Part shown: piece after piece, positions 21,140-34,010 of the stretch
Layout: each line of letters starts with the position of its first letter
How positions within the stretch are numbered: the first letter of the stretch is position 1
From: Stichopus chloronotus
Lineage: Eukaryota; Echinodermata; Holothuroidea; Aspidochirotida; Stichopodidae
Assembly: GCA_021234535.1 (NCBI GenBank)
Contig: CM037845.1
Span: 7,804,143-7,868,142, forward strand
DNA: 64,000 nucleotides
Direction: 5' to 3'
Translations under genes and position numbers: made by a program
Notes under the pieces: model-generated
What the model saw: only the letters and a program-made list of their open reading frames with translations
Told to the model about the DNA's origin: nothing
Databases searched by the model: none

Positions 21140-23455
21140 TTATAGGCTAGTTAAGTAGTTATAGTTATGGGGTTACTTGAGAGGTCCGATTAATAGCACC
21201 AGAAAGGGTTCTATTTTCATTTTCATGTGGTATAGGTCTACCCGTGGTAACAAAATTTATTTCTTAACCAAAAGTGACCACAAAGTTTTTCTGGGGAAAT
21301 GACCTCTATACAATCTTTGACTCAAGTTATGGAGTTACTTGAGTTGCCCGATTAGACCACCAGAAAGTAGAAGGATTTTACTTTCAAGTGGTATAGGTCT
21401 AACCTTGCTAACAAAACTTATTTCTTGACCAAAATTGACAAAGAAGATTTTCCATGTAAATGACCGCTACACAATCTCTGTGTATACGATTACGTAATAC
21501 ATCACAATTGAATTTTTGCAAAAATAATTAATTCAAGTTATGGAGTTACTTGAGAGGCCCGACTGGTACCACGGAAGGTAGAAGGATTCTGCTTTCATGT
21601 GGTATAGGTGTACCCTTGCTAACAAAACTTATTTCTTGACCAAAATTGACAAAGAAGATTTTCCATGTAAATGACCGCTACACAATCTCTGTGTATACGG
21701 TTACGTAATACATCACAATTGAATTTTTGCAAAAATAATTAATTCAAGTTATGGAGTTACTTGAGAGGCCCGACTGGTACCACCGAAGGTAGAAGGATTC
21801 TGCTTTCATGTGGTATGGATCTACTCTTGGTGACAAAACTTATTTCTTGACCAAAAGTAACCATGACGTTTTTCCACGTAAATGACCGCTACACAAACAC
21901 TCTGTATACGGTTACGCAATATATCAAAATGGATTTTTTTTTCAAAAATAATTAATTCAACTGAGTTATGGAGTTACATGAGAGGTCCGACTAGTACCAC
22001 CAGAACGCGGAAGAAGGATTCTACTTTCATGTGGTATAGGTGTACCCTTGCTAACAAAACTTATTTCTTGACCAAAATTGACAAAGAAGATTTTCCATGT
22101 AAATGACCGCTACACAATCTCTGTGTATACGGTTACGTAATACATCACAATTAATTTTTTTTCAAAAATAGTTAATTTTTAGTTATGGAGTTACTTTAGA
22201 GGCCCGAAAAGTACCACCAAAACGAAGGATTCTACTTTCATGTGGTATAGGTGTACCCTTGCTAACAAAACTTATTTCTGGACCAAAAGTGACCATTAAT
22301 TTTTCCATGTAAATGACCGCTACGCAAACTCTCTGTGTATACGGTTACGTAATATATCAAAATGGATTTTTTTTTTCAAAAATAATTAATTCAAGTTATG
22401 GAGTTACAAGAGAGGCCCGGATAGTACCACCAGAAGGTAGAAGAATTCTACTTTCATGTGGTATGGGTCTACTCTTGGTAACAAAAGTGACCATGAAGTT
22501 TTTCTATATATGTAAATGAAAGCTACACAATATCTGTGTGAAGGGTTACGCAATATATCAAAACGTTTTTTTTTTTTTTCAAACGTAATTACTTAAAGTT
22601 ATGGAGTTACTTGAGAGGATCGACTAGTACCACCAGAACGAATAAGGATTCTACTTTAATATGGTATAGGTGTACCCTTGGTAACAAAACTTGTTTCTTG
22701 ACCAAAAGTGACAAAGAAGATTTGGCATGTGAATAACCGTTACACAATTTCTGTGTGAACGGTTACGTAATAAATTATGATGGATTTTTTTTTTCAAAAC
22801 TAATTAGAGTAATGGTATCACTTGAATGGCCCGATTAGTACCACCAGAAAGTAGAAGCCTTCTACTTTCATATGGTATGGGTCTACCTTTGGTAACAAAA
22901 CTTATTTCTTGACCAAAAGTGATCATGAAATTTTTCCGTGTAAATGACCGCTACACAATCTCTGTGTATACGGTTGCGTAATATATCAAAATGAATTTAA
23001 AAAAAAAAAAAATTAATTCAAGTTATGGAGTTACTTGGAGCGACTAGTATCACCAGAAGGTAGAAGAATTCTACTTTCATGTGGTATGGGTCTACTCTTG
23101 GTAACAAAACTTATCCCTTGATCAAAAGTGACCATGAAGTTTCTCTATGTAAATGAAAGCTACACAATATCTGTGTGAACGATTAAGCAATATATCAAAA
23201 TGGATTTTCTTTTTCAAAATTAAATATTTCAAGTTATGGAGTTACTTGAGAGGCCCGACTAGTAACACCAGAAAGTAGAAGGGTTCTACTTTCATGTGGT
23301 ATGGGTCTACCCTTGGTAACAAAACTTATTTGTTGACCAAAAGTGACCATGACGTTTTTCCACGTAAATGACCGCTACACAATCTCTGTGTATACGGTTA
23401 CGTAATGAATCAAAATGGATTTTTTAAAATAATTAATTCAAGTTATGGAGTTACT
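21140..23455 (+). repeat. ~210-bp satellite array, about 11 units (left arm)
   Basis: The phrase TTATGGAGTTACTTGAGAGG recurs near 21165, 21331, 21537, 21749, 21967, 22185, 22397, 22599, 22813 (diverged), 23024, 23236 and 23443. Spacing is about 202-218 after a shorter first unit. Each unit also has CTTTCATGTGGTATAGG, a stretch beginning TTATTTCTTGACCAAAA, and ACGGTTACGTAAT. Apparent ORFs inside are not conserved between units. Confidence 0.93.
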
Positions 23456-23464
23456 TTAAAATAA

Positions 23465-23562
23465 AATAAATCGATTTTAATATATTATGTATTTAACCGT
23501 ATATAGAGATTGTGTAGGGGTCATTTCCCCAGGAAAACTTTATGGTCACTTTTGGTCAACAA
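23465..23562 (-). repeat. Inverted partial unit of the ~210-bp satellite
   Basis: ACCGTATATAGAGATTGTGT and CTTTATGGTCACTTTTGGTC are the inverse of phrases in the array just to the left. Orientation flips within about 15 bp, a snap-back junction. Confidence 0.75.
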
Positions 23563-23999
23563 AGAGTTGGAGATCCCTCCGCATTTTGTTCGCCGTCGGT
23601 GAAAGTCCCCATTAGGAACATTTGGGCAACTTCTTGGGTACTTCATCCTTTGACAGGGGTTCTTTTGTGGATTGAATATTCAAGAAGGCGAGTTGAGGTA
23701 TACAAGGTGCGAAAATGGTGTTAATTGAAGCAATTATGAAAAAGTTATGGACTTTTGGAAGGCGGAGCAGTATCATTCGAGACGATGAATTATTTGCCCC
23801 AATGATAAGATCTGACAAGATCTGGTAATTTAGACGGCGGCCTCGAGCAGAAAATTTAACCACCTAAGGTACGGTAAATTAAAAGCGCCATGAATGGCCA
23901 ATGTATCGGCTTTCTGCAGGGTGGTAGCTTATATCTGTTGACAACTTCCACAAATTCAACGGAAAAATTAATAAGGAATAGGAAATATATAAGGAATGC

Positions 24000-24790
24000 T
24001 ACCACAAGGCCGAGTTTAAATTAGAGCGGACCCTACCTAGTCGGCGATAAAAGGGAAAAATCACGAATAATTTTTTTCCAAAAAATAAATACAAATGACA
24101 AATCGGACGGAGTCAAAACAAAATGTCGCCGCCCATGCCGGTGACGGTCATTGCACTACGACACAAGTGATTACGTAATCATCATACGACATGGATTGAA
24201 TTTTATCTTTTTTAGTTTCATTTCTTTTAACTGGGGGCATATCAATTACGAATGACTTAAAAATCTGCAGATTAAATTAGAGCGGACCCTACGTAATCGG
24301 CGATAAAAGCAAAAAAAATCACCAATAGTTTTTCCCAAGAAATAAATACAAATGACAAATCGCACGATGTCAAAACAAAATGTCGCCGCCCATGCGGGGA
24401 CGGTCACTGCACTACGACACAAGTGATTACGTAATCATCATACGACATGGATTGAATTTTATCGTTTTTGTTCCATTTCTATCAACTGGGGCATATCAAT
24501 TACAAATGAATACAAAATTGGGGGTTTAAATTAGAGCGGACCCTATCTAATCGGAGATAAGAGGAAAAAAATCAGGAATAATTATTTCAAGAGAATAATT
24601 GAAAATGACAAATCGCACGAGGTCAAAGCAAAATGGCGCCACCCATTACCAGGGACGGTCACTGCACTACGACTCAAGTGATTACGTAATCAACATACGA
24701 CATGGATTGAATTTTATCGTTTTTGGTTCCATTTCTATCAACTGGGGCATATCAATTACAAATGAATACAAAATTGGGGGTTTCATGAGA
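24000..24790 (+). repeat. ~255-bp satellite, block 1 (three units)
   Basis: Units begin with TTAGAGCGGACCCTA at about 24022, 24278 and 24532. Each contains CAAATGACAAATCG and GTGATTACGTAATC, and ends with a GGGGCATATCAATTAC-type phrase. The third unit runs into non-repeat sequence at about 24785. Confidence 0.9.
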
Positions 24791-26335
24791 GAACGGTCTA
24801 ACAGAAAAGTCTCAGTTGCAATCACCAGCTCGACATTCAATAGAGAACCATCGGCGTTGAATTCCAGGGAAAGGGCTGTCCTGTTCACTTACACCTACTC
24901 CCCGCTCACACGTTCACGAGCCTTGCGTTTATTCATGTAGAAGAACTACATTGAACGTATAACGGTAAACACAGGCAGCACGAACTGAATTGGTCAATGT
25001 TCAGCAAGCAAATGTTTCTTTAATAGTTTGTAAAGAGTAATAAATACAGTAATTAAACGGTCATACGACCACTGCGGTAGTTCATAAGTAGGCAAGTGTC
25101 CCATTTTTGTACACCCTTCGAATAGTCCAGTCTATTTCTGCAGTTTGCAAAAAGGTTGTTTTCTACACATCACTTCGACTGGAAAATTGTCGAGAACAAT
25201 GCTCTTTTCTTTAGAGTAACGTAAAACAGTAACTTTATGCTCTCTAAGCTACTTCCTTTGACATGGAGCTACTACCCTTGCCTGTATATCCTATATATTT
25301 GATATCTAGAATCATGTCAGCTTCAGGCAAAAGACACTACATCTGATTTTTTTCTTGGCACTTTGTGAGTAAATAAAGTCAAAAGTAAATGTACATTAAC
25401 CTCCATGCACGCGGTGTACAGAAGCAAAAGCAGTATTTATGTACGTCTAATGCAACTAGTACCCCCGCGGATGGGCTTTTTTTTTTCTTAGCGTCGTTTT
25501 CTTTTTGGAAAAAAATACATGACTGGAGGAAATGTAGGGCCTACAGAGCCTGGCTAAGTTGAAGCTGCTTGGGGTGAATCAACCAAGCCATCCTACACAC
25601 CGCAAGACCAGCATTTCTGGGAGGCAAAGAACGATTTTTACGAACGATACCCTAATAAGGATGCACTTTATCTATCATGAGGTTTTAAATTGTATGGGAT
25701 TTATTTAAGTACCTGGAAGAGTACCAGCGTCTTAACACAAAACGAGGGTTGAATGAGAGGAGGTAAGAATAATTCTTTTCTCTGCAGTATCTCCCTTTCT
25801 TCCAGGGATGGGGCGGGGGGGGGGGGTGAGGGCTGACTATTTTTTTTATGGTGAGCCGGGGATCATGTATGTGGCCAGTTTGGTATTAAATTGAGAACAA
25901 TAAACACGTATGTAGATCTTACCGTTATATAAAAATTCGTATTTCTGCAAAGGCCCCAAGATTAGACACATTTTCTAAAAACAAAAAATCCCAACACCCA
26001 AACACTCCGAAATTCCAAGGTCTTGGGTAAAATCCCAAGGAGTCAAAACTGGTGTAACCTACTCTGACCCTTTCACTATAAACGTTAGCCATATGCAGTC
26101 ACGATGGACAGTAGCGTTACTGCAAACACATCATGTACTAATGGTGCGGCTGTATACACACACTTGACTTGCATTTGTGTTGCATTTGAATTCAAGAAGT
26201 TTCATTTCTCAAAATTTCTTCCAACTTATGACTCACTAACAGAAATGTAACTTGAGATCCCGGAGTTTGGGACCAAAGTCCCGGAGTTTGGGACCAAACA
26301 GATCAGTCAGTTCTGTTACATCGACTTGGCATGTT
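24790..26335. other. Non-repetitive insert between satellite blocks
   Basis: About 1.5 kb without unit homology separates the two blocks of the ~255-bp satellite. It includes an 11-G run at about 25817 and a perfect ~20-bp tandem duplication near 26258-26300 (CCCGGAGTTTGGGACCAAA twice). No gene recognised; it may be an insertion into the satellite. Confidence 0.5.
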
Positions 26336-27180
26336 AAATTAGAGCGGACCCTACCTAATCGGCGCCTAGAGGAAAAAAATCAGGAACCACTATTTCAAAA
26401 TAATAATTGCAAATGATAAATCGGACGAGGTCAAAACAAAATGGCGCCACCCATTGCCAGAGACGATCACTGCAATACGACTCAAGTGATTACGTAATCA
26501 ACATACGACATGGAATCAATTTTATCGTTTTGGTTCCATTTCTATCAACAGGGGGATATCAATTACAAATGAATGCAAAATTTGGGGTTGAAATTAGAGC
26601 GGACCCGACCTAATCGGCGATAAAAGGAAAAAATCAGGAATAATTATTTCAAAAAAATAATTGCAAATGACAAATCACTACGACTCAAGTGATTACGTAA
26701 TCAACATACGACTTGGATTGAATTGTTTCGTTTTTGGTTCCATCTTTATCAACTGGGGGCATATCAATTACAAATGAATACAAAATCGAGAGTTTAATTG
26801 AGAGCGGACCCTACCTAATCGGCGTTAAAAGGAAAAAAATCAGGAATAATTATTTCAAGAAAATAATTGCAAATGACAAATCGCACGAGGTCAAAACAAA
26901 ATGGTGCCATCCATTGCCAGGGACGGTCACTGCACTACGACTCAAGTGATTACGTAATCAACATACGACATGGATTGAATTGTTTCGTTTTTGGTTCCAT
27001 CTTTATCAACTGGGGGCATATCAATTACAAATGAATACAAAATCGAGAGTTTGATTTAGAGCGGACCCTACCTAATCGGCGTTAAAAGGAAAAAAAATCA
27101 GGAATAATTATTTCAAGAAAATAATTGCAAATGACAGATCGGACTTTCAAACAAAATGGTTCCAACAAAATGGTGCCACA
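26335..27180 (+). repeat. ~255-bp satellite, block 2 (four units, last truncated)
   Basis: Unit starts are at about 26340, 26595, 26800 and 27057. The second unit lacks about 50 bp (the segment around GCACGAGGTCAAAAC). The fourth stops after CAAATGACAGATCGGAC. Confidence 0.88.
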
Positions 27181-30050
27181 CATGTATATCCTTTCGTTTG
27201 AAGCCCTCAATGCTACATGAAGACGTTTAAATTAAAAATGTGGAGGATATACGTTTTACATTATAATCATTTAAAGGGTTTGTGAAAAGTGCTAAAGTTT
27301 TAGAATATGTTAATAATTGAAGAGTCTCCTTAAGTTAAAAATTCTTTAAATTCCCTATTTTTTAGCCTATCAAGTTTCCTTAACATACTAATGACAAATG
27401 GTTAAACTAACAAAATCCCAATGTTTTATGTACAAAGGAACACTAATAAAGCTAACAATTAACGTTTTAATTTAAGCTTCCAAAATTCTTAACCAGACAG
27501 CTTTTAATGTTAGTACTTAGGCATATTCACATACACGCATCCAGTTCAAAAAAGGGTCAAAAATTCGAAAAGGTTAAATAACGACTGGATGTGAAACTTG
27601 AACAATTGTGTTAATTAGAAGTATTTTCATGGGTTTATACCCTTTAAAATCATCACATTATCAACTCAATGAGCCCCTTTAATTAAAGGGTAAAATATCA
27701 AAACCAAGACATAACATGTGTTTCCTTTGAAAAGTCTAAACAAACAACATAAATTAAGTACACCACTATAGGGTCCGGTATGCATTTACAGTCAGTATTT
27801 TTTGTGTTATGTTCTCTGTCTTATCCGCAAATGTTTAATGTGTTCTCCGTCTCGGTCTTTATACCGTTAAGGAGACTACTATCATCAAAGAAGTCATGTA
27901 AAATATTTTTTTTTAAACAATACGACTCACCAAGGAGTCGTAAGAGGGTACCACCAACCACGAAAAGCTCATTTTGAGGATTGACTATCATCGAAGACCG
28001 TACATCAGATTATCCATGGATCAGAAAGCTCCATTTTCCATGTTCTACTACAGACTTTGGCGTAAACCTGCGTCAGATTCGTCAGCAATGTAGAATGTTG
28101 CTATGGTGCACTATGTCGGCATGCCAAGATAATAAGAGTGAAACAGTTGACCAAGTTTCCGATTATTAGGATCAAGAAAAGTTGAAATAGGTACTTTTCG
28201 AAATATCCGTAGTCTCCAATATAACCTCCACTGAATTATATAAGATTATTTGATATAAAATTCGACACTGTTACCGTGAAAGCATTATTTAAAACACCCC
28301 TGATACCAAATGTAACGTGGGGAGAGTTGGTCATGGGAAGCGAGAGGTCAAAGAGAATTCACTATACATGCAGTGATTTAACGTGCAAAAAAAAATATTT
28401 ATTTGGCTTGATTCTCCAGTCACTGACTACATGCAACCTCAAAGAAAGACAACTTACCACTTAACCAAGAGATGCATAAACTTATCAAAATAACAAATAC
28501 AAACTTTAGCATGATAAAGGGCAAGCGTGCTCCAACAGGTGGAACACAAGTCAACAGCTGAGAAGGTAGCACGAGATAACACAAAAAAAATTCAACTAAT
28601 AGAATTCCTGACATCAATTTCCTTACACTACCGTTATGATAAGATGTAATGTTTTGCTCCCTGGGCAAGACGGCTTGAAATTAAAAAAAAAAGTGTTTCA
28701 TGTGTGAATTTGCCTCGCTTCCGGTTTTTTCTACCGAACATGCACAAATGAAATAAAAAATTGCGAATTGTTATGTTCACTATTGTAAATCTTCAATAAA
28801 CCCCAAATGGTAGATTCACATTTCCCTCTTATGATTTAGAACTTTAAAAAAGAAAATGATTTCTTCACAACCAAAATGTGATATTTACAAAGAGTTATAT
28901 TTCGTAATGATCCTCATACCTATGAATTGTTACCAAGTCCTGCCAGCGGACATACCTGACGTGTATGGTTTTTTTTTTTTGGTTTTTTTTTGTCTTATGT
29001 AGTACGACGAGAAAGGGGCCATGGTGTCATACTGGCATTAAAGTGACGGTGGAGAAACAAGAAAAGTAAAATCTTGACTCACTACTCAACTTCATAATGA
29101 TAAAATTAATCCACTTTAATCCATCGGGGATAACCCCACTTTACAAGCACTACTTTTGGAGAAACTCTGATAGATTGCAACAAACTTGTCTTAGTAATCT
29201 GTTGTTTATTTATTTAATCGCCACTGGTCATCTCAACAAGTTCACGCAGAATCACGCTACATACTGAGTTTATTGCCAGTGTCTATCACTGAAAAATTAT
29301 CCCCTCCCATATATGCTAGAGAAACAGGACAAACATTAATAACATGACAGTCAGTCGTGGACGCTATATATTACTCACAAAACATTTTCCCTGTTTGGAC
29401 CAATCTTCCGGAACGATCTATGCAATTATGCATGATGGTGTATACTCGCATATGCATGTTACGCCTACAGCTGCCTTTAAACAGTTAGTCAAAGATGCTT
29501 AATCCTATAGGTCGAAACCTTTTGGTGTGTTCATTTCTTAATCTCGCAAAACTGTACTAGCAGACACCTTTAGTTGGGCTTGTGTGGCTATGTCTGTCGA
29601 CATCTGACTATACAGTAGTTTTTCATATTTGTATGATGATGGTTAAGTTCATCAAAATTTTGTGGTGTTGCAAGAACAAGGGCATTGTTTGTGCATTAAA
29701 ATTCGAACAAGTATGCATTGCACGGAGTTGTAAATCTCATCCCTATCACTTTTCAACGGTCATTCATACATAATTTCATGTACTTCCGGAGTGTGCTGAG
29801 TATATTTGTGCAGCGTAAATGCCTACTACACAGTTGTACAAGAACTCGAGCTGTTTACGCACTGCGAAGATAATACTGCTAGTCCGGGAGCTAGCGGGGA
29901 TTTGATTCACATCTCGAGTACGAAAAGGTTTGATTGCATGAATGGAAAGGCGATGGTGTAGGACCAAAAGAATGGACATTCTTAAATTTGAAAATGGTGC
30001 GCCTGGGGTGGGGGAGAGCTGAATGACCCCCAAATACGTTTAAATTACAT
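27180..30050. other. Anonymous sequence inside the large inverted repeat
   Basis: No transposase or other domain recognised. A minus-strand 82-codon stretch (28420-28668) has a hydrophobic N-terminal segment and a GTAAGT donor, but nothing to join it to. A segment at 29796-29876 is shared with 41376-41455. Confidence 0.4.
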
Positions 30051-31150
30051 CTTTGAGTGCATCGACGAAAATAGCCCAGTCTGGTCAATTTCATGGCCCT
30101 GAATGCAAATCATATGTTTTTAAGTGCTCCAAATGGTGCAAGAGGCACTTAAGAACGCCCTCAATCGACGTGATTTTCACATTTAAATCACATATCAAGT
30201 ACGCCGATGAAACTTTGCAAGTACCGTCTTTGTAAGCCCCTGATGACAGATCAACAATTTTTAAGTGTGATATCTAGAAGCAACACAGGCAAAAAAAAAG
30301 AAAAAAAGCTCGTGTTCCTATTAGTAATGTAAAAGGCAATGCGGTTAATGGACTTGTTTGGATTAAACACACTGACACGACCTCTTTGTCACTTTTAACC
30401 GTTTCATAAAGGTATAGACATTGCAATATTCAACCACGCAGACTGATAAGCTCAAGTTGAAAAGTGTCTGTCTAGTTACCACTCCATGTGCTTAAGTGAG
30501 GAACAATGGTTGTGCTTATAGCGAGAGTTCCCCGTGGGTTTTCTGTGACATGCGTTGTATATTCAGACAAAAAAATTCGATCGCCAGGTCGATCTTGCAA
30601 TGACGTGCGCACACTCGCATGGAATTGTTTAATTTCTATTTCGGTGGAACTATAAAAGTTCTAGATTATGTAAATAAATTATGATATGGGTTGTTTGTCA
30701 CTGCAGAAAAGTTTAGTGTGTGCTTCAATGGGGACTTGCGAAATAGTTTGTAGTCTACATTTAAATATTCCTGTCAAATGTGGAAAAGAACACCGCCATG
30801 TTTGGGACCTCTTAAGTACATTTTGCAATAATCATGGACACTTAAGAAACGCTGATCTGTTACTATGGGTACACACGCAATTTACCTTTGAAGTTTCATG
30901 GATGTTCTCAACAGTCCCACTTTCTTTCAATGTGCAAAAACAGCACCCTCCATAGGACGCTTTTAAGTGCCTTTGACACGAATTTGAACTCTTAAGAATT
31001 GTTGATCTTTTATCAAGGGCATGCGAAGAATGTACTTGCAAAGTTTTATCAATGTACGCAATAGGCTATGTGCTTTAAATGTGCCCAAAACAGAGTTCTC
31101 TTTGGGTTGTTCTGAAGTGCATTTTGAGCACCAATTTGAGCACTTAACCC
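30050..31150 (+). repeat. Diverged interspersed units with CACTTAAGA / TTTTAAGTGC phrases
   Basis: Blocks containing GGCACTTAAGAACGC, GGACACTTAAGAAACGCTGA, AACTCTTAAGAATTGTTGAT and repeated AACTTTGCAAGTAC-like phrases recur at irregular ~160-bp steps near 30120-30240 and 30800-31150. Similarity is low; an old tandem repeat is likely. Confidence 0.4.
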
Positions 31151-31159
31151 CCAAATTAC

Positions 31160-32810
31160 GTCATTTGCTACAACAGAATCTATCTCTCTAATTATAAGCC
31201 TACTTGTAAGTCAGTATTTGTTTAAAATGTTGTAGTTAACAGGCGAGGATCCAAGGTAGGGTCGGGGGACTTTTCCGGTTTCAGTCCGCGTCCTTTTCAC
31301 CACATTTAGGATTAGACATACGGCCGGAAGGCCCATCTCTTGCAATCTAGGAAAAATTTTCTTTATAAAATAATTTCCAGAGCACACGAAATTTACTTTG
31401 CCGAACAATTTTCACCATAACAGATACCACTTAATGTGTGGGAATTCCCGACAGTTACCTGCGTGGTTCCGCCACTACTCGTTACACTATATAGGCTACT
31501 ACTAGTCGTGCGCCAGTTGCACCACTATTGGTTACATCACGACCGGTTGCCCTGGTTATGTCACTATGCAGTTTCAGTCACTACTAGTAATGTAATGTAA
31601 ACACTGCTTACTTCATTTCACATGAATTCACTGCTGTCAAGTATTTTAAAGAATAGAACCACCCTTAAATATTTCCCTCGAATAATATTATGTTAACTTG
31701 TCCGGTATTTGTTCTCGCTTACTTTGCCAAGAGGTGGGGCGGAGTGTGGGAACGCGATTTCCGTCAGGCTAGAGGGTATCCCTGTTCCCTGTAAGATCCC
31801 TGTCAAAGATTATGGCGCTCAACGTAAATCATGCTTCTCACAATTCTAGCTAGCATATGCGTGATAACTTGAGTCTCCCCCAGCAGAATAAATCCTCTGC
31901 TAAAAACTTTGGCAGGGAAAGCCGGGGTGGGGGTGGGAATAAACGCCATATGAAAGAAAGTGAGGGCTAATTGTATGCTCCAATTGAAGGAGATACCTCC
32001 CTTAGAATTCTTGTGTCAACTCAGCCCATGTGGTATGTATATATTGGCATTTTTCACAGATTGTTTTGGTTTCATTGAGAAATTGCAAATATAAAATCTC
32101 TACGTCAAAGCTGATTATATGCAGCTTAGAACACCATCGATGTTTCATTCCCGGCCTTCTGAGTACCCTTGTAAATTCAAAACCATTCTTGTCATCTGAT
32201 AGTGGCACTCAATCTTAATTTGTCCTGAATGTGGGTGCTCTTCTGATTTCCCTGGTCAAAAAGACCCCAGATTCCCCCCCCCCCCCCCCCCGCGAGACGA
32301 TTTACTCTTCCGAGAAGCGATCAATGTAACGACGACAAACCCATGCTTGACAACCCTACATAATTATGAAACATGTTGGGCACAAAAAGTATATTGACAG
32401 CCTAGAAACTAAACGTGTCCTGTTATTAATGACATAGCAGAGATGAAAATTTGATTTTGTGATGATGACAAATGTACAAAGAATTTCAATAAGATTAAAC
32501 TGTATTTTTTCAAGTTCTCTGTTTTTCAAGTTCTCTATTTTTCAAGTTCGTTTTTAAGGTCATACTTTCGCACATCACACTTTTGATGCGTCACAGATTT
32601 GGGTGTTTATCTTCCAACGTTAAACTTATAAACAAATTCCAAATACCCAAATTTTCGGCGTAATTTTATCTTCTTTTTTTTTCGAGCGGTGTTGTGTTTG
32701 CCATGTTATTTTAATGCACGAAACAAGATAATGGATTGACAGACTTACCTTGCCAGTCTCAACTATTCTTTTATGTTAAAAGGTATACATCCGTTGATTA
32801 TAAACTTGTT
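31160..32810. other. Anonymous sequence inside the large inverted repeat
   Basis: No gene. It contains a poly(C) run at about 32275-32291 and three ~18-bp TTTTTCAAGTTCTCT-type units at 32505-32552. Confidence 0.45.
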
Positions 32811-32916
32811 GTTTCATTCGAAGAAGCTCGGAAGTAAAAATACATTACCCATGTATCCTCCCCGCCCTCTTCCCCCTAAATAACTTGCATGGAGTAAAGG
32901 TAACCTCTCCTGTGGG

Positions 32917-33770
32917 CACTTTTCCAGATAACGGTCACTTACATGGGAAACTTCATGGTCACTTTTGGTCAAGAAATAAGTTTTGTTACCAAGGGTAGAC
33001 CTATACCACATAAAAGTAGAACTCTTCTCCTTTTTGGTGGTGCTATTTGCGCCTCCCAAGTAACTCCATAACTTGAAATAATTATTTTTTTTAAATAATC
33101 CATTTCAATATATTTCGTAACCGTATAAGCAGATATTGTGTAGCAGTCATTTACATAGAAAAACTTCATTGTCCATTTTGGTCAAGAAATAAGTTTTGTT
33201 ACCAAGGATAGAACCATACCACATGAAAGTAGAACTCTTCTACCTTTTGGTGATACTAGTCGGGCCTCTCAAGTAACGCCATAACTCGAATTAACTATTT
33301 TTCCAATAAAAAACCTTATTTGATATATAACCTAACCGAATACAAATACATTGCGTGGCGGTCATTTACATGGAAAAACTTAATGGTCAGTTTTGTTCAA
33401 GAAATAAGTTTTGTTACCAAGGGTGGACCCATACCACATGAAAGTAGAACCTTTCTACTTTCTGGTGGTACTAGTCGGGGATCTCAAGTAACTCCATAAC
33501 TTGAAAGAATTACTTTTTTTTAAAAAAAAAAAATATTTTGATATATTACCTAACCGTATACACATACATTGCGTGGCTGTCACTTACATGGAAAAACTTA
33601 ATGGTCACTTTTGGTCAAGAAATAAGTTTTGTTACCAAGGGTAGACCTATACCACATGAAAGAAGAACCTTTCTACTCTCTGGTGGAATTAATCGGGACT
33701 CTCAAGTAACTCCATAACTCGAATTAATTATATTTGAAAATAAAGAAAAATATTGTGATATATCTTGAAG
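32917..33770 (-). repeat. ~210-bp satellite array, about 4 units, inverted (right arm)
   Basis: Inverse phrases CAAGTAACTCCATAACT, TACCACATGAAAGTAGAA and GGTCAAGAAATAAGTTTTGT recur at ~210-bp steps, with CCATAACT near 33068, 33279, 33494 and 33713. Units are the same family as at 21140-23455 but on the opposite strand. Confidence 0.92.
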
Positions 33771-34010
33771 TGGTCATTTTTTTAACAATCTCAAGGTCAC
33801 CTTTTTCCCTAAAAGAAAAAAAAAATGCTGATCTGAAAAAAAGTACCGATTTGGTAGACCTCCGTATTCATCTGACAGTGTATCGTAAACGTGGTAACCC
33901 TTATTTTCGGTATCGCATAGCATGTCGTAGTGTCCTAGTGGCTGCTCTTGTTGTCTGCGCTTAGTGGCTGCTACCTTCAGTGAGCCGTACGCGTAACGTT
34001 GCTAATATGT
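33771..34010 (-). repeat. Unique terminal segment of the right arm
   Basis: Read on the minus strand it follows the same order as 20757-21060: ACGCGTACGGC, TCACTGAAGGTAGCAGCC, GCAGCCACTAGGACACTA, TTTACGATACACTGTCAGAT, GGTGACCTTGAG. Identity is high but not complete. A 76-codon plus-strand ORF across it is a by-product. Confidence 0.82.

Noticed and set aside
21882..22519. ORFs repeating MTATQTLC... in the ~210-bp satellite
   Set aside because: Only two units keep the frame, and both are interrupted at different points; not a conserved repeat protein.
24599..26949. ORFs with MTNRTRSKQNGA-type starts in the ~255-bp satellite
   Set aside because: The reading frame is shared between units only because the DNA is repeated; stops and indels differ between units.
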